Shown one piece after another: positions 26,495-35,216 of a DNA stretch of 64,000 nucleotides. Position numbers and translations under genes: made by a program. The first letter of the stretch is position 1. Each line of letters opens with the position of its first letter. Location of the stretch: positions 23,343-87,342 of the forward strand of contig CAKZPE010000019.1 of assembly GCA_937138495.1 (NCBI GenBank). Direction: 5' to 3'. The notes under the pieces are model-generated. The model was not told the DNA's origin, ran no database searches, and was given only the letters and a program-made list of their open reading frames with translations. Source of the DNA: an uncultured Oceanospirillaceae bacterium (lineage in GTDB: Bacteria > Pseudomonadota > Gammaproteobacteria > Pseudomonadales > Balneatricaceae).

Positions 26495-27517
26495 TTATAG
26501 CAGCCTGAGCAGTTCGTCTACTTTTTCTTCCGGTGTTGCCCAGGAAGTAACCAGCCGGACAACTGAACTGTCAGGTGTTTTTCTGCACCAGACATAAAAG
26601 GAAAAATGTTCCTGCAGCTGTTCGATTAATGCATCTGGTAAAATAGCAAAAACCTGATTGGTGTCGGTGTCTGCTTCCCGTGCAAACCCTTTTTCTGCGA
26701 AACCGTCGGAGAGTTTCTTTGCCATCTTGTTGGCGTGTGCTGCCAGCTCAAAATACAGGTTGTCTCTGAACAGCTCGACAAACTGGATTCCCAGCAAGCG
26801 GCCTTTAGATAACATGCCGCCGCGCTGCTTAACGTGAAAGGCAAAGTCTTCAGCCAGCGAGGGGGTATTAATCACAATCGCTTCACCGAGTAACGCGCCG
26901 TTCTTGGTGGCCCCCATGGAGAACAGATCCGTCAGTTGGGCAATGTCCTGCAGGGTGAGGTCATTTTTTTCAGCGGTCAGGGCTGTGGCCAGCCGGGCAC
27001 CGTCGAGGAACAGATACAGGTTGTTTGCCCGGCAGAACTGAGAAATATCGGTGAGCTCCTGCTGACTGTACAGCGTGCCCAGTTCCGTGGCATTTGAAAG
27101 GTACACCAGTTTTGGTTTTACCATATGCGGCACGTGGGCGTGATCTGTTAGTACTTGCTTCAGCTGTTCTGTGGTGATCTTTCCCTGCTGGTTTTCAACG
27201 CCGATAATTTTATGACCGGTGGCTTCGATGGCACCGGTTTCCCGTAAGACGATATGCCCGGTATTCGCTGAAACAATTGCTTCATGGGGGCGCAGGCAGG
27301 CGGATAAACTGATGATGTTTGCCAGTGTGCCGCCTGCCACGAGAAAAACTTCGGACTGTTCAGATCCTGTGTGCTGTTTAATCAGTTGCTTTGCTTCATG
27401 GGTATATTCGTCATGGCCGTAAGCGGTTTGCTGAATAAGATTGGTATTTGCCAGGGCGCTAAGAATGTTTGGATGGCAGCCTTCGCTGTAGTCATCCAGA
27501 AAACTGTATTGGCTCAT
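26495..27517 (-). CDS. Threonine aldolase family PLP enzyme
   Basis: This is a cytosolic PLP-dependent enzyme of the low-specificity L-threonine aldolase / beta-eliminating lyase family, which splits threonine or allo-threonine into glycine and acetaldehyde. The N-terminal FLDDYSEGCHPNIL and YGHDEYTHEAKQL match the family. The aspartate strand is YLFLDGARLATAL, and the cofactor lysine is in SMGATKNGALLGE near residue 200. I use the ATG at 27517 (MSQYSFLDDYSEG); the longer ORF adds 20 residues without homology. It shares strand and spacing with the MATE gene behind it but is separated by about 86 bases. Confidence 0.85.
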   Translation of the reverse strand: MSQYSFLDDYSEGCHPNILSALANTNLIQQTAYGHDEYTHEAKQLIKQHTGSEQSEVFLVAGGTLANIISLSACLRPHEAIVSANTGHIVLRETGAIEATGHKIIGVENQQGKITTEQLKQVLTDHAHVPHMVKPKLVYLSNATELGTLYSQQELTDISQFCRANNLYLFLDGARLATALTAEKNDLTLQDIAQLTDLFSMGATKNGALLGEAIVINTPSLAEDFAFHVKQRGGMLSKGRLLGIQFVELFRDNLYFELAAHANKMAKKLSDGFAEKGFAREADTDTNQVFAILPDALIEQLQEHFSFYVWCRKTPDSSVVRLVTSWATPEEKVDELLRLL

Positions 27518-27603
27518 AGAGTCAGTTACTCTCAGAAAAGTGTCGGTCAGAGATCCGCACTGTAAAAGTTTGCACACAGTCCGGCTTGTAAAATATTGCA
27601 GGT

Positions 27604-29040
27604 TTATTTTTCTTCACTGCTTTTCACATAGGCACAGCCCAGTTGGCATTGTGATGAGCTGAAGGGCGAGGTCATGGCCTCGGTGATTTCAGGTTCGGTG
27701 CAGGTGACACAGGTATGCTCCCGCTCCAGTTGCCGGATTTGCCAGAACACAACCGCCAGGGCAATGGTGCCCCAGACCACGGCTCCGGCCAGCTCTCCTG
27801 CTAACACTCCGGCGGCGCCGAACCACTGTGCGAACAGGTATACCAGCGGAATCGTACCAAAGAGTGCTTTGGCAAAGTTAAACAGGGTCGCCTGTGTGGC
27901 GTGGTTAAGGTTGTTTGAAGCGGCGTTGGCAATGAATAAAACCCCGTTAAAGCTGAAGCCGATGACCAGCCAGGTGGTGTAAAAATTGATCAGATAGGCG
28001 GCATCACCGGTGGCGCTGAAGGCTGTGATAATGGCGTCGCCTGCCAGAAACAGCACGAGCCATACCAGCAGGATATATACAAAGTTGATCAGCAGAGCGT
28101 TCAACAGGGTGGATCGAACCCGGTCATAGCGGTCAGCCCCTGCATTCTGGCCGATAATCGGGCCTATCGCGCCGGACAGGGCAAAAATCAGCGCAAAGGC
28201 TACAGGCGTAATTCGCCCCAGAATGGCTGCACCGGCAACTGCGCTGTCGCCAAAGCTGGCCATGGTTTTCAGTACATAGCTGCCACCAATCGGTGTGGCA
28301 AGATTGGTCAGTACTGCCGGGATGGCGATCGGAAGAATCGCCCCCATATCCCGGCGCATCTGGCTGAAATCCGGCTTACAGTGAATCTGATGCCGCCGGA
28401 CAACCACATAGAGTGCAATGCCCACCAGTGCTACCCGTGAAATCACCGAAGCAATCGCTGCCCCCTGAATTTCCAGGCCAAAGGTAAATATAAATAAAGG
28501 GTTGAGCAGGGCATTGACGATGGCTGCTCCGAGTGTGGTGTACATGGCATTGCGGGCATCACCCAGCCCCCTTAAGGTTGCTGCTGCAGACATACCGCAT
28601 ACCAGTAAGGGTGTACTGGGCAACAGTATCTGGCTGTAATCCATCGCCAGACTGAGGGTGACATCCCGGGCACCGAGAAACATCAGCAAATCTTCCAGCC
28701 AGAACCAGGCGGGCGCGGTGACCAGTAATGCGGCAATCAGACTGAACAGCAACACACTGGACGTATACTGGCTGACCTGCTCGCGATTGCTGACCCCTTC
28801 AGCGCGGGATACCAGCGCCCCCATGGCGATCTGAATACCAATGCCGACGGAGGTTAAAAAGAACAGCAGGGTACCGGAAAAACCGATAGCAGCAGCCAGC
28901 TCTTCCTGTCCGAGTAAGCTGAGGAAGTACATGTCTACCAGATCAACGGCAAACAGCGCCAGCAGACCAACGGTACTGCTGAGTGTCATTACAGAGACAT
29001 GCTTAAAGGTTGAACCCTGAACAAACTTAGCGCTTTTCAT
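27604..29040 (-). CDS. MATE-family multidrug/metabolite exporter
   Basis: This is a 12-helix inner-membrane antiporter of 478 residues, normal for the family. The two homologous six-helix halves are recognisable, with DMYFLSLLGQEELAA in helix 1-2 and GQNAGADRYDRVRS at the start of the second half. The C-terminal tail after helix 12 contains several cysteines (CVTCTEPE, QCQLGCAYV), which is unusual and could bind metal. Na+ or H+ coupling and the substrate cannot be read from sequence. Confidence 0.9.
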   Translation of the reverse strand: MKSAKFVQGSTFKHVSVMTLSSTVGLLALFAVDLVDMYFLSLLGQEELAAAIGFSGTLLFFLTSVGIGIQIAMGALVSRAEGVSNREQVSQYTSSVLLFSLIAALLVTAPAWFWLEDLLMFLGARDVTLSLAMDYSQILLPSTPLLVCGMSAAATLRGLGDARNAMYTTLGAAIVNALLNPLFIFTFGLEIQGAAIASVISRVALVGIALYVVVRRHQIHCKPDFSQMRRDMGAILPIAIPAVLTNLATPIGGSYVLKTMASFGDSAVAGAAILGRITPVAFALIFALSGAIGPIIGQNAGADRYDRVRSTLLNALLINFVYILLVWLVLFLAGDAIITAFSATGDAAYLINFYTTWLVIGFSFNGVLFIANAASNNLNHATQATLFNFAKALFGTIPLVYLFAQWFGAAGVLAGELAGAVVWGTIALAVVFWQIRQLEREHTCVTCTEPEITEAMTSPFSSSQCQLGCAYVKSSEEK

Positions 29041-29243
29041 ATGCTTCTGCAGTGGACCGGTTGGCGGACTAAAGTGAATGAATGGTTTAATTTACTAGAG
29101 AAAATGCCGTCTGTAACCTGATATGCATTGTCATGAGCCTCAGTCCGTGAGTGGTTACTGAAGGCTGGTGGTTAATCAGATCCGGCGCAGATACAGAAAT
29201 TGCTAGGCTATTGGGAAGATACATCTTCCCAACGGAGAAGTGC

Positions 29244-30101
29244 TCAGTTATCCAGTGTTTCAGCAATAAACTTTATCAGTGGCTCTATTTCGAATTTGTT
29301 GTCGTAATTGTTATTGAAGACACCAAGGCTGTGTTCAGGTAAGGAAGGAAATCCTTCATCAGGCCCCAGCACTTTCATCGTTGGTAATACCGATGATTTA
29401 CTCAGTACGCCAAGGCTCAGACCGGCCTGAACTGCGCTCTGGACACCTGAAATATTCATGGTTGTGACGGCGGAATACCAGCGGCGTCCCTGCTGATCAA
29501 GCGACTGGACGGCGATTTGGCGATAAAAACAGGGCGGTGGCAGTACCGCCAGCGGAATGGGGGCCTCAGCCTCCGGTATGCCGAGTGGCCCTGTTACCCA
29601 GCAAAGTTGTTCTCTGAACAGTTCCTGACCCTGCCCACCGCGACTGTTTTTTGCTGCAATGATGACATCCAGTTTACCGTCTTCGAGCTCTGAATGAAGC
29701 TGACTGCTCAGGTCGATCCGTAGTCGCAGATCAAGTTTGGGATAGGTGCGTTTTAATTTAGAAATAATGCCCAGTAAACGGTGCGGAGCCAGATACTCAA
29801 CAACCCCGAGGCGCAGTGTCCCTTCCAGTTCTGTTTCTGTTAACCGAAGCACTGTCTCATCATTGAGTTTTAACAGGCGGTGAGCGTATCCCAGAAGCAT
29901 TTCACCCTGTTCAGTCAGTACCGGGCTGCGCTTATTTCTTTCGAACAGGCGTTGACCGATTGTTTCTTCCAGGCGTTTGATTTGTACGCTGACCGCAGAC
30001 TGGGTGCGTAACAGGGGCTTAGCCGCTGCTGTAAAACCGCCTGTTTCAACCACAGTGACAAAGCATCTTAATAAGTCGATATCCAGATTGACGTGTCGCA
30101 T
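29244..30101 (-). CDS. LysR-family transcriptional regulator
   Basis: The winged helix-turn-helix is at residues ~4-62 (LLRCFVTVVETGGFTAAAKPLLRTQSAVSVQIKRLEE). The effector domain follows (~90-285), with a typical LysR alpha/beta pattern. I use the ATG at 30101; the ORF track's extra two residues rely on a TTG. It is divergent from the SDR gene at 30371, which is the usual arrangement for a LysR regulator and its target. The effector is unknown. Confidence 0.88.
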   Translation of the reverse strand: MRHVNLDIDLLRCFVTVVETGGFTAAAKPLLRTQSAVSVQIKRLEETIGQRLFERNKRSPVLTEQGEMLLGYAHRLLKLNDETVLRLTETELEGTLRLGVVEYLAPHRLLGIISKLKRTYPKLDLRLRIDLSSQLHSELEDGKLDVIIAAKNSRGGQGQELFREQLCWVTGPLGIPEAEAPIPLAVLPPPCFYRQIAVQSLDQQGRRWYSAVTTMNISGVQSAVQAGLSLGVLSKSSVLPTMKVLGPDEGFPSLPEHSLGVFNNNYDNKFEIEPLIKFIAETLDN

Positions 30102-30370
30102 ATTCAACCCACCCGTTATTCGTACACTTTGTATCCTGTTTATGACTGGAATTCAGTGTTCTTAAAAGACAAATCTGACGATGAAATGAGCTTAGCATCA
30201 TTCTGTTTTGTAATGGTAGGCATTCTGAATATTCGTTTTTTTTATCAATTAAAGGGGTGTATGGTTTTTTGAAACCGCGTTAAAACGTTATTGATATGAC
30301 TTGTAGTGAATGATTTTCGATTGAGAGTCATCGCAAACAATAAAAATAAAAAAAACAGGGAAATTCAAAA

Positions 30371-31135
30371 ATGATTACTGCTGATCTGGATGGAAAACGG
30401 GCTTTAGTCACCGGGGGCGCTTCTGGTATTGGCCTTGCTACCGTTGAAATGCTTGCCCGTTGCGGAGCGACAGTTGCGATAAATGATCTGCCGGGAAGTA
30501 TTGCATTAGTCACTGAAACAGGGCGGTTGCAAGAGGAAGGCTATGATGTGCATGCCGCACCGGGTGATATCAGTAATCCCGAGGATGTTATCCGGATGAT
30601 TAATGGCGCGGCAGAAACCATGGGGGGGCTGGACTATCTGGTTAATAACGCTGCCATTCCCGGGACTTCAGAAGCTATCTCCGAATCGGATCTGGAGAGT
30701 CAGGATGAGGCTTTCTGGAACACTCTGCTGTCTGTGAATCTGGTGGGCCCGTTCAGGTGTATCCGGGCGGCACTTCCTTACCTGAAAGAAGGGGGCGGCA
30801 GTATCGTCAACGTTGCTTCGGTGGCGGCTATCGGTGGTGGATGCAGCAGTACAACATATGCTTCAACAAAGGGTGGCCTTATAACGATGACCCGGGGGCT
30901 GGCGCGGGGGCTTGGGCCTGATATCAGGGTGAATGCCGTAGCGCCTGGCTGGGTGAAAAGCTCGGGTTGGGATTGTGCCTGGAGTGAGAGCGAAGCCGAT
31001 GAGGCTGCCCTGGCTATTCCGCTTCAGCGCATTGGTGTACCGGAAGATTATGCCGAGGCTATTTTTTACCTCTGTGTCGCAGGCCGTTATGTAACAGGGC
31101 AGACACTGGTTGTTGATGGCGGTTTACTCGCCTGA
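30371..31135 (+). CDS. Classical SDR oxidoreductase
   Basis: This is a cytosolic NAD(P)-dependent dehydrogenase. TGGASGIG forms the nucleotide loop near residue 15, NNAA is near 90, the catalytic Ser lies around SVAAIGG, and YASTK gives the Tyr-Lys pair. The C-terminal TGQTLVVDGG is the hallmark of FabG/glucose-dehydrogenase-like SDRs. Length of 254 residues is standard. It probably responds to the divergent LysR regulator. The quinone-reductase gene follows after about 278 bases that contain palindromes, so cotranscription is uncertain. Confidence 0.88.
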   Translation: MITADLDGKRALVTGGASGIGLATVEMLARCGATVAINDLPGSIALVTETGRLQEEGYDVHAAPGDISNPEDVIRMINGAAETMGGLDYLVNNAAIPGTSEAISESDLESQDEAFWNTLLSVNLVGPFRCIRAALPYLKEGGGSIVNVASVAAIGGGCSSTTYASTKGGLITMTRGLARGLGPDIRVNAVAPGWVKSSGWDCAWSESEADEAALAIPLQRIGVPEDYAEAIFYLCVAGRYVTGQTLVVDGGLLA

Positions 31136-31372
31136 GCAGTTCCTCTTTACCGGGCTGGGTAAGGGGGCGTGAGAAACCCCTGCGCAAGATAGACGGAAAA
31201 TTATTAGCGGTGTTTACGTAAAGGGTACCGGCATTTTCATAGCGTCGGATTTATCTGTCAGAAGCCAGGGTGTATGTCGAATCTATCACACCGTTCCGGG
31301 CATCTTCCGGAAACGGAGTGTCAGGGCTGCCGGCGTTGTCGGGCAGTTGAAATGATGAATAAGAAAAGTATC

Positions 31373-31386
31373 CCCCTCATGAGGGG
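31373..31386. promoter_or_regulatory. Perfect 14-bp palindrome upstream of the MDR gene
   Basis: CCCCTCATGAGGGG is a perfect dyad 28 bases before the start codon of the MDR oxidoreductase. It may be an operator or a small hairpin in the leader. A second imperfect dyad (CCGTTCCGG / CCGGAAACGG) lies at 31291-31316 and may end the SDR transcript. Confidence 0.4.
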
Positions 31387-31413
31387 CTTTAGTGGTAAAG
31401 AAGGACGTTATGT

Positions 31414-32400
31414 ATGAAAGCAGCATTTTTTGAGCAGTTTGGAACGGCTTCTGAAGTCCTCCATATTCATGATCAGATCAAACCTGAACCTTCCCCGGGT
31501 GAAGTGTTGGTGCGGCTTTATGCATCCGGAGTGAACCCTTCTGATACCAAAAAACGAGACGGGGCTTTTCCTGATTTACTCAATAATGGCCCGGTTATTC
31601 CTAACAGTGACGGAGCGGGAATTATTGAAGCGGTGGGCAGCGGTGTGTCAGCTTCCCGGATTGGTGAACGTGTGTGGGTGTATCAGGCCCAGTATGGGCG
31701 TTTGCATGGGACGGCTGCTCAATATATTGCCCTTGACAGCCAGCGGGCAGTGACGCTCCCTGATAATACCGATTTCAGTGTAGGGGCCTGTCTGGGAATT
31801 CCTGCAATGACTGCACACCGCTGTGTGTTTTCTGATGGACCGGTTGAAGGACTGATCATACTGATAACCGGCGGCGCAGGCCGGGTCGGGCACTATGCTA
31901 TTCAGTGGGCGAAAATGGCCGGCGCTACTGTCATTGCGACAGCAAGCAGTGAGGTGGCCAGACAGCAATGTGCAGAGGCTGGGGCCGACTGTATTGTGGA
32001 TCATTCTGAAAAGGGAATGGTGGATAAAGTCCTTGAGTATACCGGAGGTGTGAAGGTAGACCGGATAATCGACGTTGAGTTTGGTGCCAATCTTGATAAC
32101 AGTTTAAAGCTGCTTCGGGTGGGGGGGATCATCGCGTCTTACTCATCGACAGTGGTGCCTGAACCTGCGTTGCCTTTTAAGCAAATGATGTTTATGGATC
32201 TGACCATTCGGTTGGTAATTGTCTATGCAATGCCTGAAAGTGCTAAGCAGAAGGCAACCGAAGACATAACCCGGGCACTGCAGCAGAACCGTCTGCAGCA
32301 CAGAATCGCCGCACGCTACCCGCTGGATGATATAGTCAGTGCTAATAACAGGATTGAACAGGGTGGTTTTTACGGCTGCGTTGTTATTGATATCGCCTAA
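31414..32400 (+). CDS. MDR-family quinone oxidoreductase (QOR-like)
   Basis: This is a zinc-independent medium-chain reductase. The N-terminal GroES-like half contains VRLYASGVNPSDTKKRDG. The nucleotide motif ITGGAGRVGHYAI lies near residue 150, and the C-terminus IEQGGFYGCVVIDIA fits NADPH:quinone reductase homologues. It is a likely NADPH-dependent carbonyl or quinone reductase, with unknown substrate. It is preceded by an SDR gene and followed, after about 200 bases, by a binding-protein gene, possibly a common catabolic unit. Confidence 0.85.
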   Translation: MKAAFFEQFGTASEVLHIHDQIKPEPSPGEVLVRLYASGVNPSDTKKRDGAFPDLLNNGPVIPNSDGAGIIEAVGSGVSASRIGERVWVYQAQYGRLHGTAAQYIALDSQRAVTLPDNTDFSVGACLGIPAMTAHRCVFSDGPVEGLIILITGGAGRVGHYAIQWAKMAGATVIATASSEVARQQCAEAGADCIVDHSEKGMVDKVLEYTGGVKVDRIIDVEFGANLDNSLKLLRVGGIIASYSSTVVPEPALPFKQMMFMDLTIRLVIVYAMPESAKQKATEDITRALQQNRLQHRIAARYPLDDIVSANNRIEQGGFYGCVVIDIA

Positions 32401-32601
32401 CAGGTTGTTCGTGTTCAGGATATAGGCGGCCCCGGAGGGCTTGTAAACATGAGGGCAGGAACGCTTTATCGGCGAGTTAAGGCCGGAGAATAGCGGTTCT
32501 GTAGGGTTTTTCAGGAATATAAGATTTGAAGTAATCGCTTTTCAGTTTTGAAGCGACCGTTTTTACTGAGTAATAGTTTGATAATAAAAAGAGGTTCAGA
32601 A

Positions 32602-33606
32602 ATGCTTAAAAATGTATTTTTTAAAGGACTTATTGCCTCCGCTGTAATGGGGGCCTCTGTTGCTGCAATGGCAGACGACTGTGGAGATGTGTCGGTTGTT
32701 GAAATGTCCTGGCCATCGGCAGAATTTGCCGCCAACCTGGATAAAATCATTCTTGAAGAAGCTTTTGGCTGTAACGTCACTCTGGTTCCGGGCGCTGCGA
32801 TAACCAGTTTGGCATCGATGGAGTCGAAAGGGCGTCCACATATCGCGCCGGAATTCTGGGCGAACGCCGTTATCAATCAACTGCGTAAAGCGGAAGACGC
32901 CGGTAAGGTAGAAATTACTACTAAACTGATTCCGGATGCTTACGAAGGCTGGTATGTATCGGAATACGTTGCTGATAAATATCCGGAGCTGAATACCGTT
33001 GATGACGTTCTGAAGCGTAAGGATTTGTTTCCTTCTAAAGAAGATCCAAGTAAAGGGGCATTTGTAAACTGTCCGTCTGGCTGGTCATGTCAGGTACTGA
33101 ATGACGGCCTGATCAAGCCAAGCGCGTATAACCTGGAAGGTAACGGGTTTGTCAGTGTTGATCCAGGCTCAGGGGCCGGACTGGATGGCACGATTGCTAA
33201 AGCATATGACCGTAATGAAGCCTGGTTTGGTTATTACTGGCAGCCGTCTGCGGTTATCTCGAAATACGAGCTGAAGAAACTGGATTTTGTTGACGGCTAT
33301 GATCAGGATAACTGGGATAACTGCGTCTCGAATCCTGAGTGTGATTCGCCGAAACGTTCCCGCTTCCCGGCCTCTGATGTATTCACAGTTGTTGCCAGTG
33401 AATTCTCTCAGAAGCACCCGGACATTGTTGAGTATCTGAAGAAACGGGCATATAACTCGGATCAGGTGGGCAAGGTGCTGGTGTATATGCTGGATAATCA
33501 GGCTGACGGTGAATCCGGTGCAATTGAATTCCTGAATACTCAGGAAGATGTCTGGACTGAATGGCTGAGCCCTGAAGCGGTAGAGAAAATTAAGTCGGCT
33601 ATCTGA
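32602..33606 (+). CDS. OpuAC-type ABC substrate-binding protein (glycine betaine/quaternary amine type)
   Basis: This is a periplasmic binding protein. The start is at 32602 (MLKNVFFKGLIA), preceded by GAGG; the ORF track adds 18 upstream residues without signal character. Residues 1-23 are a signal peptide ending AAMA. The mature part starts DCGDVSVVEMSWPSAE, and the aromatic residues WSCQ, AWFGYYWQP and DWNDC-like pairs fit quaternary-ammonium binders of the OpuAC fold. Four cysteines appear in pairs and probably form disulphides. No ABC permease or ATPase lies nearby, so it is an orphan. Confidence 0.85.
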   Translation: MLKNVFFKGLIASAVMGASVAAMADDCGDVSVVEMSWPSAEFAANLDKIILEEAFGCNVTLVPGAAITSLASMESKGRPHIAPEFWANAVINQLRKAEDAGKVEITTKLIPDAYEGWYVSEYVADKYPELNTVDDVLKRKDLFPSKEDPSKGAFVNCPSGWSCQVLNDGLIKPSAYNLEGNGFVSVDPGSGAGLDGTIAKAYDRNEAWFGYYWQPSAVISKYELKKLDFVDGYDQDNWDNCVSNPECDSPKRSRFPASDVFTVVASEFSQKHPDIVEYLKKRAYNSDQVGKVLVYMLDNQADGESGAIEFLNTQEDVWTEWLSPEAVEKIKSAI

Positions 33607-33635
33607 TCGTAAACTGATCGTAAACTGATCGTAAA
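33603..33635 (+). repeat. Three 11-bp direct repeats at the stop codon
   Basis: The unit CTGATCGTAAA (last copy ending AAG) is present three times in tandem, the first carrying the TGA stop of the binding-protein gene. Repeat slippage is the simplest origin. It does not alter the reading frame before the stop. Confidence 0.8.
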
Positions 33636-33662
33636 GTTCTGTTACGTATTACGGCGATAACT

Positions 33663-33694
33663 AAAAACGGGGCGATTCGATGCCCCGTTTTTTT
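33663..33694 (+). terminator. Intrinsic terminator
   Basis: AAAAACGGGGC pairs with GCCCCGTTTTT around an 8-nt loop, followed by a T-run. It ends the OpuAC-type gene and, with T-runs on both strands, may also serve the convergent ankyrin operon. Confidence 0.88.
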
Positions 33695-33831
33695 GATCCT
33701 GAATTCTTAACCTCTATGTCTGCCATTCTCTGTCTGTGGGGTGTGATTAAGCGTCTCAACCTCCGTTGCAGGCGACAGTTATAGCGCTAAAGCGTCTGTA
33801 CAGACACTTCAGTCAGATACGGGTTAAAGGG

Positions 33832-35202
33832 TTATTGTAGTTTGGCGAGAAGGGGACTGTCCTTAAGTGCCGCATTTTCCTGTGCCATCAGCATTGCCGT
33901 ATCGTCAAATACGTCAGTGACTGATTTGTCGGCACCTGCTTCAAGCAGGAACTCCATGGCTGACGTGTCTTTACCCAGCAGGGCTGCGTACATCAGTGCC
34001 GTGGTTTCTTCACCGTCCTTCGCGTCCAGATCGACGCCGGCCGCAACGATTTTCTGCAGCAGCTCGATTGGCTGGCCACCTTTGACCGCATAGGTCAGGG
34101 CGGTGCCGCCTTTAGCGTCTTTGTCCGTCAGATCAGCATTTGCTGCAATCAGGCGATCAATAACCGGCGCAAAATCTTCACCCCGCAGCAGGGCTGCCAG
34201 CAGTGGTGTGATGCCTTTTTCATTGGCGGTTAGCGGATCTGCACCGGCATCCAGCAGGGTTTCGATAACAGCAGGTTCTTTAAATGCCAGTGCCAGAAGC
34301 AACGGTGTGTTGCCGGCGTTGTCTTTTGCATTCACGTCAAAATCACGCGCCATCAGTGCTTCATAGCCTTCGGCTTCTTCTTCCCGGTTGGCCATCAGCA
34401 TGTGCAGCGCGGTTTGACCGCGATCGTTTGTGATGTGCAGTTCAAAGCCCTTATCTTCAAGAAATGCCAGGCGCTCTTCTGAGGTGGCTTCGTCAGCAAC
34501 GGTCAGCAGAACCCCGGAATATCCGTAGTTGTCGGCGACTTCCGGTTCTTCGCTCATGTCGTAGAATTTTTCGAGCATTTCGACATTGTCGTTCTTGGTG
34601 AGTGCCCGCATGAACAGATCCCGGCCTTCACCGTCGATGTAGCCCGGGTCGTAGCCTTTATCTTCAAGCAGTTCGAACATTTCCATTGCCCGCTTGTTGT
34701 AGGCGAAGGCACCCAGAGGGGTGATACCTAAACGGCTCTGCTGATCGAAGTCCAGGCCGATTTCCTCAAAGTACTCGACGATACCCGGGCGGAATTTTTT
34801 GTTTTTTGACAGCCAGTATTGTGGGGTTTCACCCATATAGTCTTCTACTTTATAGTCGGCACCGAATTCGGCGAACAGCTTAATCAGTTCCAGGTCACCG
34901 TAGCGGGCGGCATACAGTTCAGCATACACACCTTTACCCCCTTCAGGCCGGTAGGGGACGCCCTGTTCCAGTAACCAGCGCATGACGTCCAGAGATGCAC
35001 TGCCACGCAGCGCGTAGTGCAGGGCCTGGCGACCAATCTTTTGCTTTTCGAGCAGGCTGTAGCCTTCATCCATCTTGGCCTGCACGTCCTCGACAGTTGC
35101 GTCTTTCCAGAACTTTTTCGTCAGGAAAGGGTTTTTAGCATGCGCGCTGGTGGCGAGCATTGCTGTAACCGCGATGGTGGAAATCAAGGTTCCGAGTTTC
35201 AT
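33832..35202 (-). CDS. Secreted ankyrin-repeat protein
   Basis: This 456-residue protein has a signal peptide (residues 1-22, IAVTAMLATSAHAK) and about ten or more ankyrin repeats. Examples are NAGNTPLLLALAFKEPAVIETLLDAGADP and GGTALTYAVKGG. It is the last gene of an operon with the PepSY-flavodoxin reductase (14-base gap) and DUF2271 protein. Iron-regulated PepSY loci in other proteobacteria often end in such genes, so a periplasmic scaffold for metal or haem handling is possible; that is inference. Confidence 0.85.
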   Translation of the reverse strand: MKLGTLISTIAVTAMLATSAHAKNPFLTKKFWKDATVEDVQAKMDEGYSLLEKQKIGRQALHYALRGSASLDVMRWLLEQGVPYRPEGGKGVYAELYAARYGDLELIKLFAEFGADYKVEDYMGETPQYWLSKNKKFRPGIVEYFEEIGLDFDQQSRLGITPLGAFAYNKRAMEMFELLEDKGYDPGYIDGEGRDLFMRALTKNDNVEMLEKFYDMSEEPEVADNYGYSGVLLTVADEATSEERLAFLEDKGFELHITNDRGQTALHMLMANREEEAEGYEALMARDFDVNAKDNAGNTPLLLALAFKEPAVIETLLDAGADPLTANEKGITPLLAALLRGEDFAPVIDRLIAANADLTDKDAKGGTALTYAVKGGQPIELLQKIVAAGVDLDAKDGEETTALMYAALLGKDTSAMEFLLEAGADKSVTDVFDDTAMLMAQENAALKDSPLLAKLQ

Positions 35203-35216
35203 TGCAGGGTCCTCTG

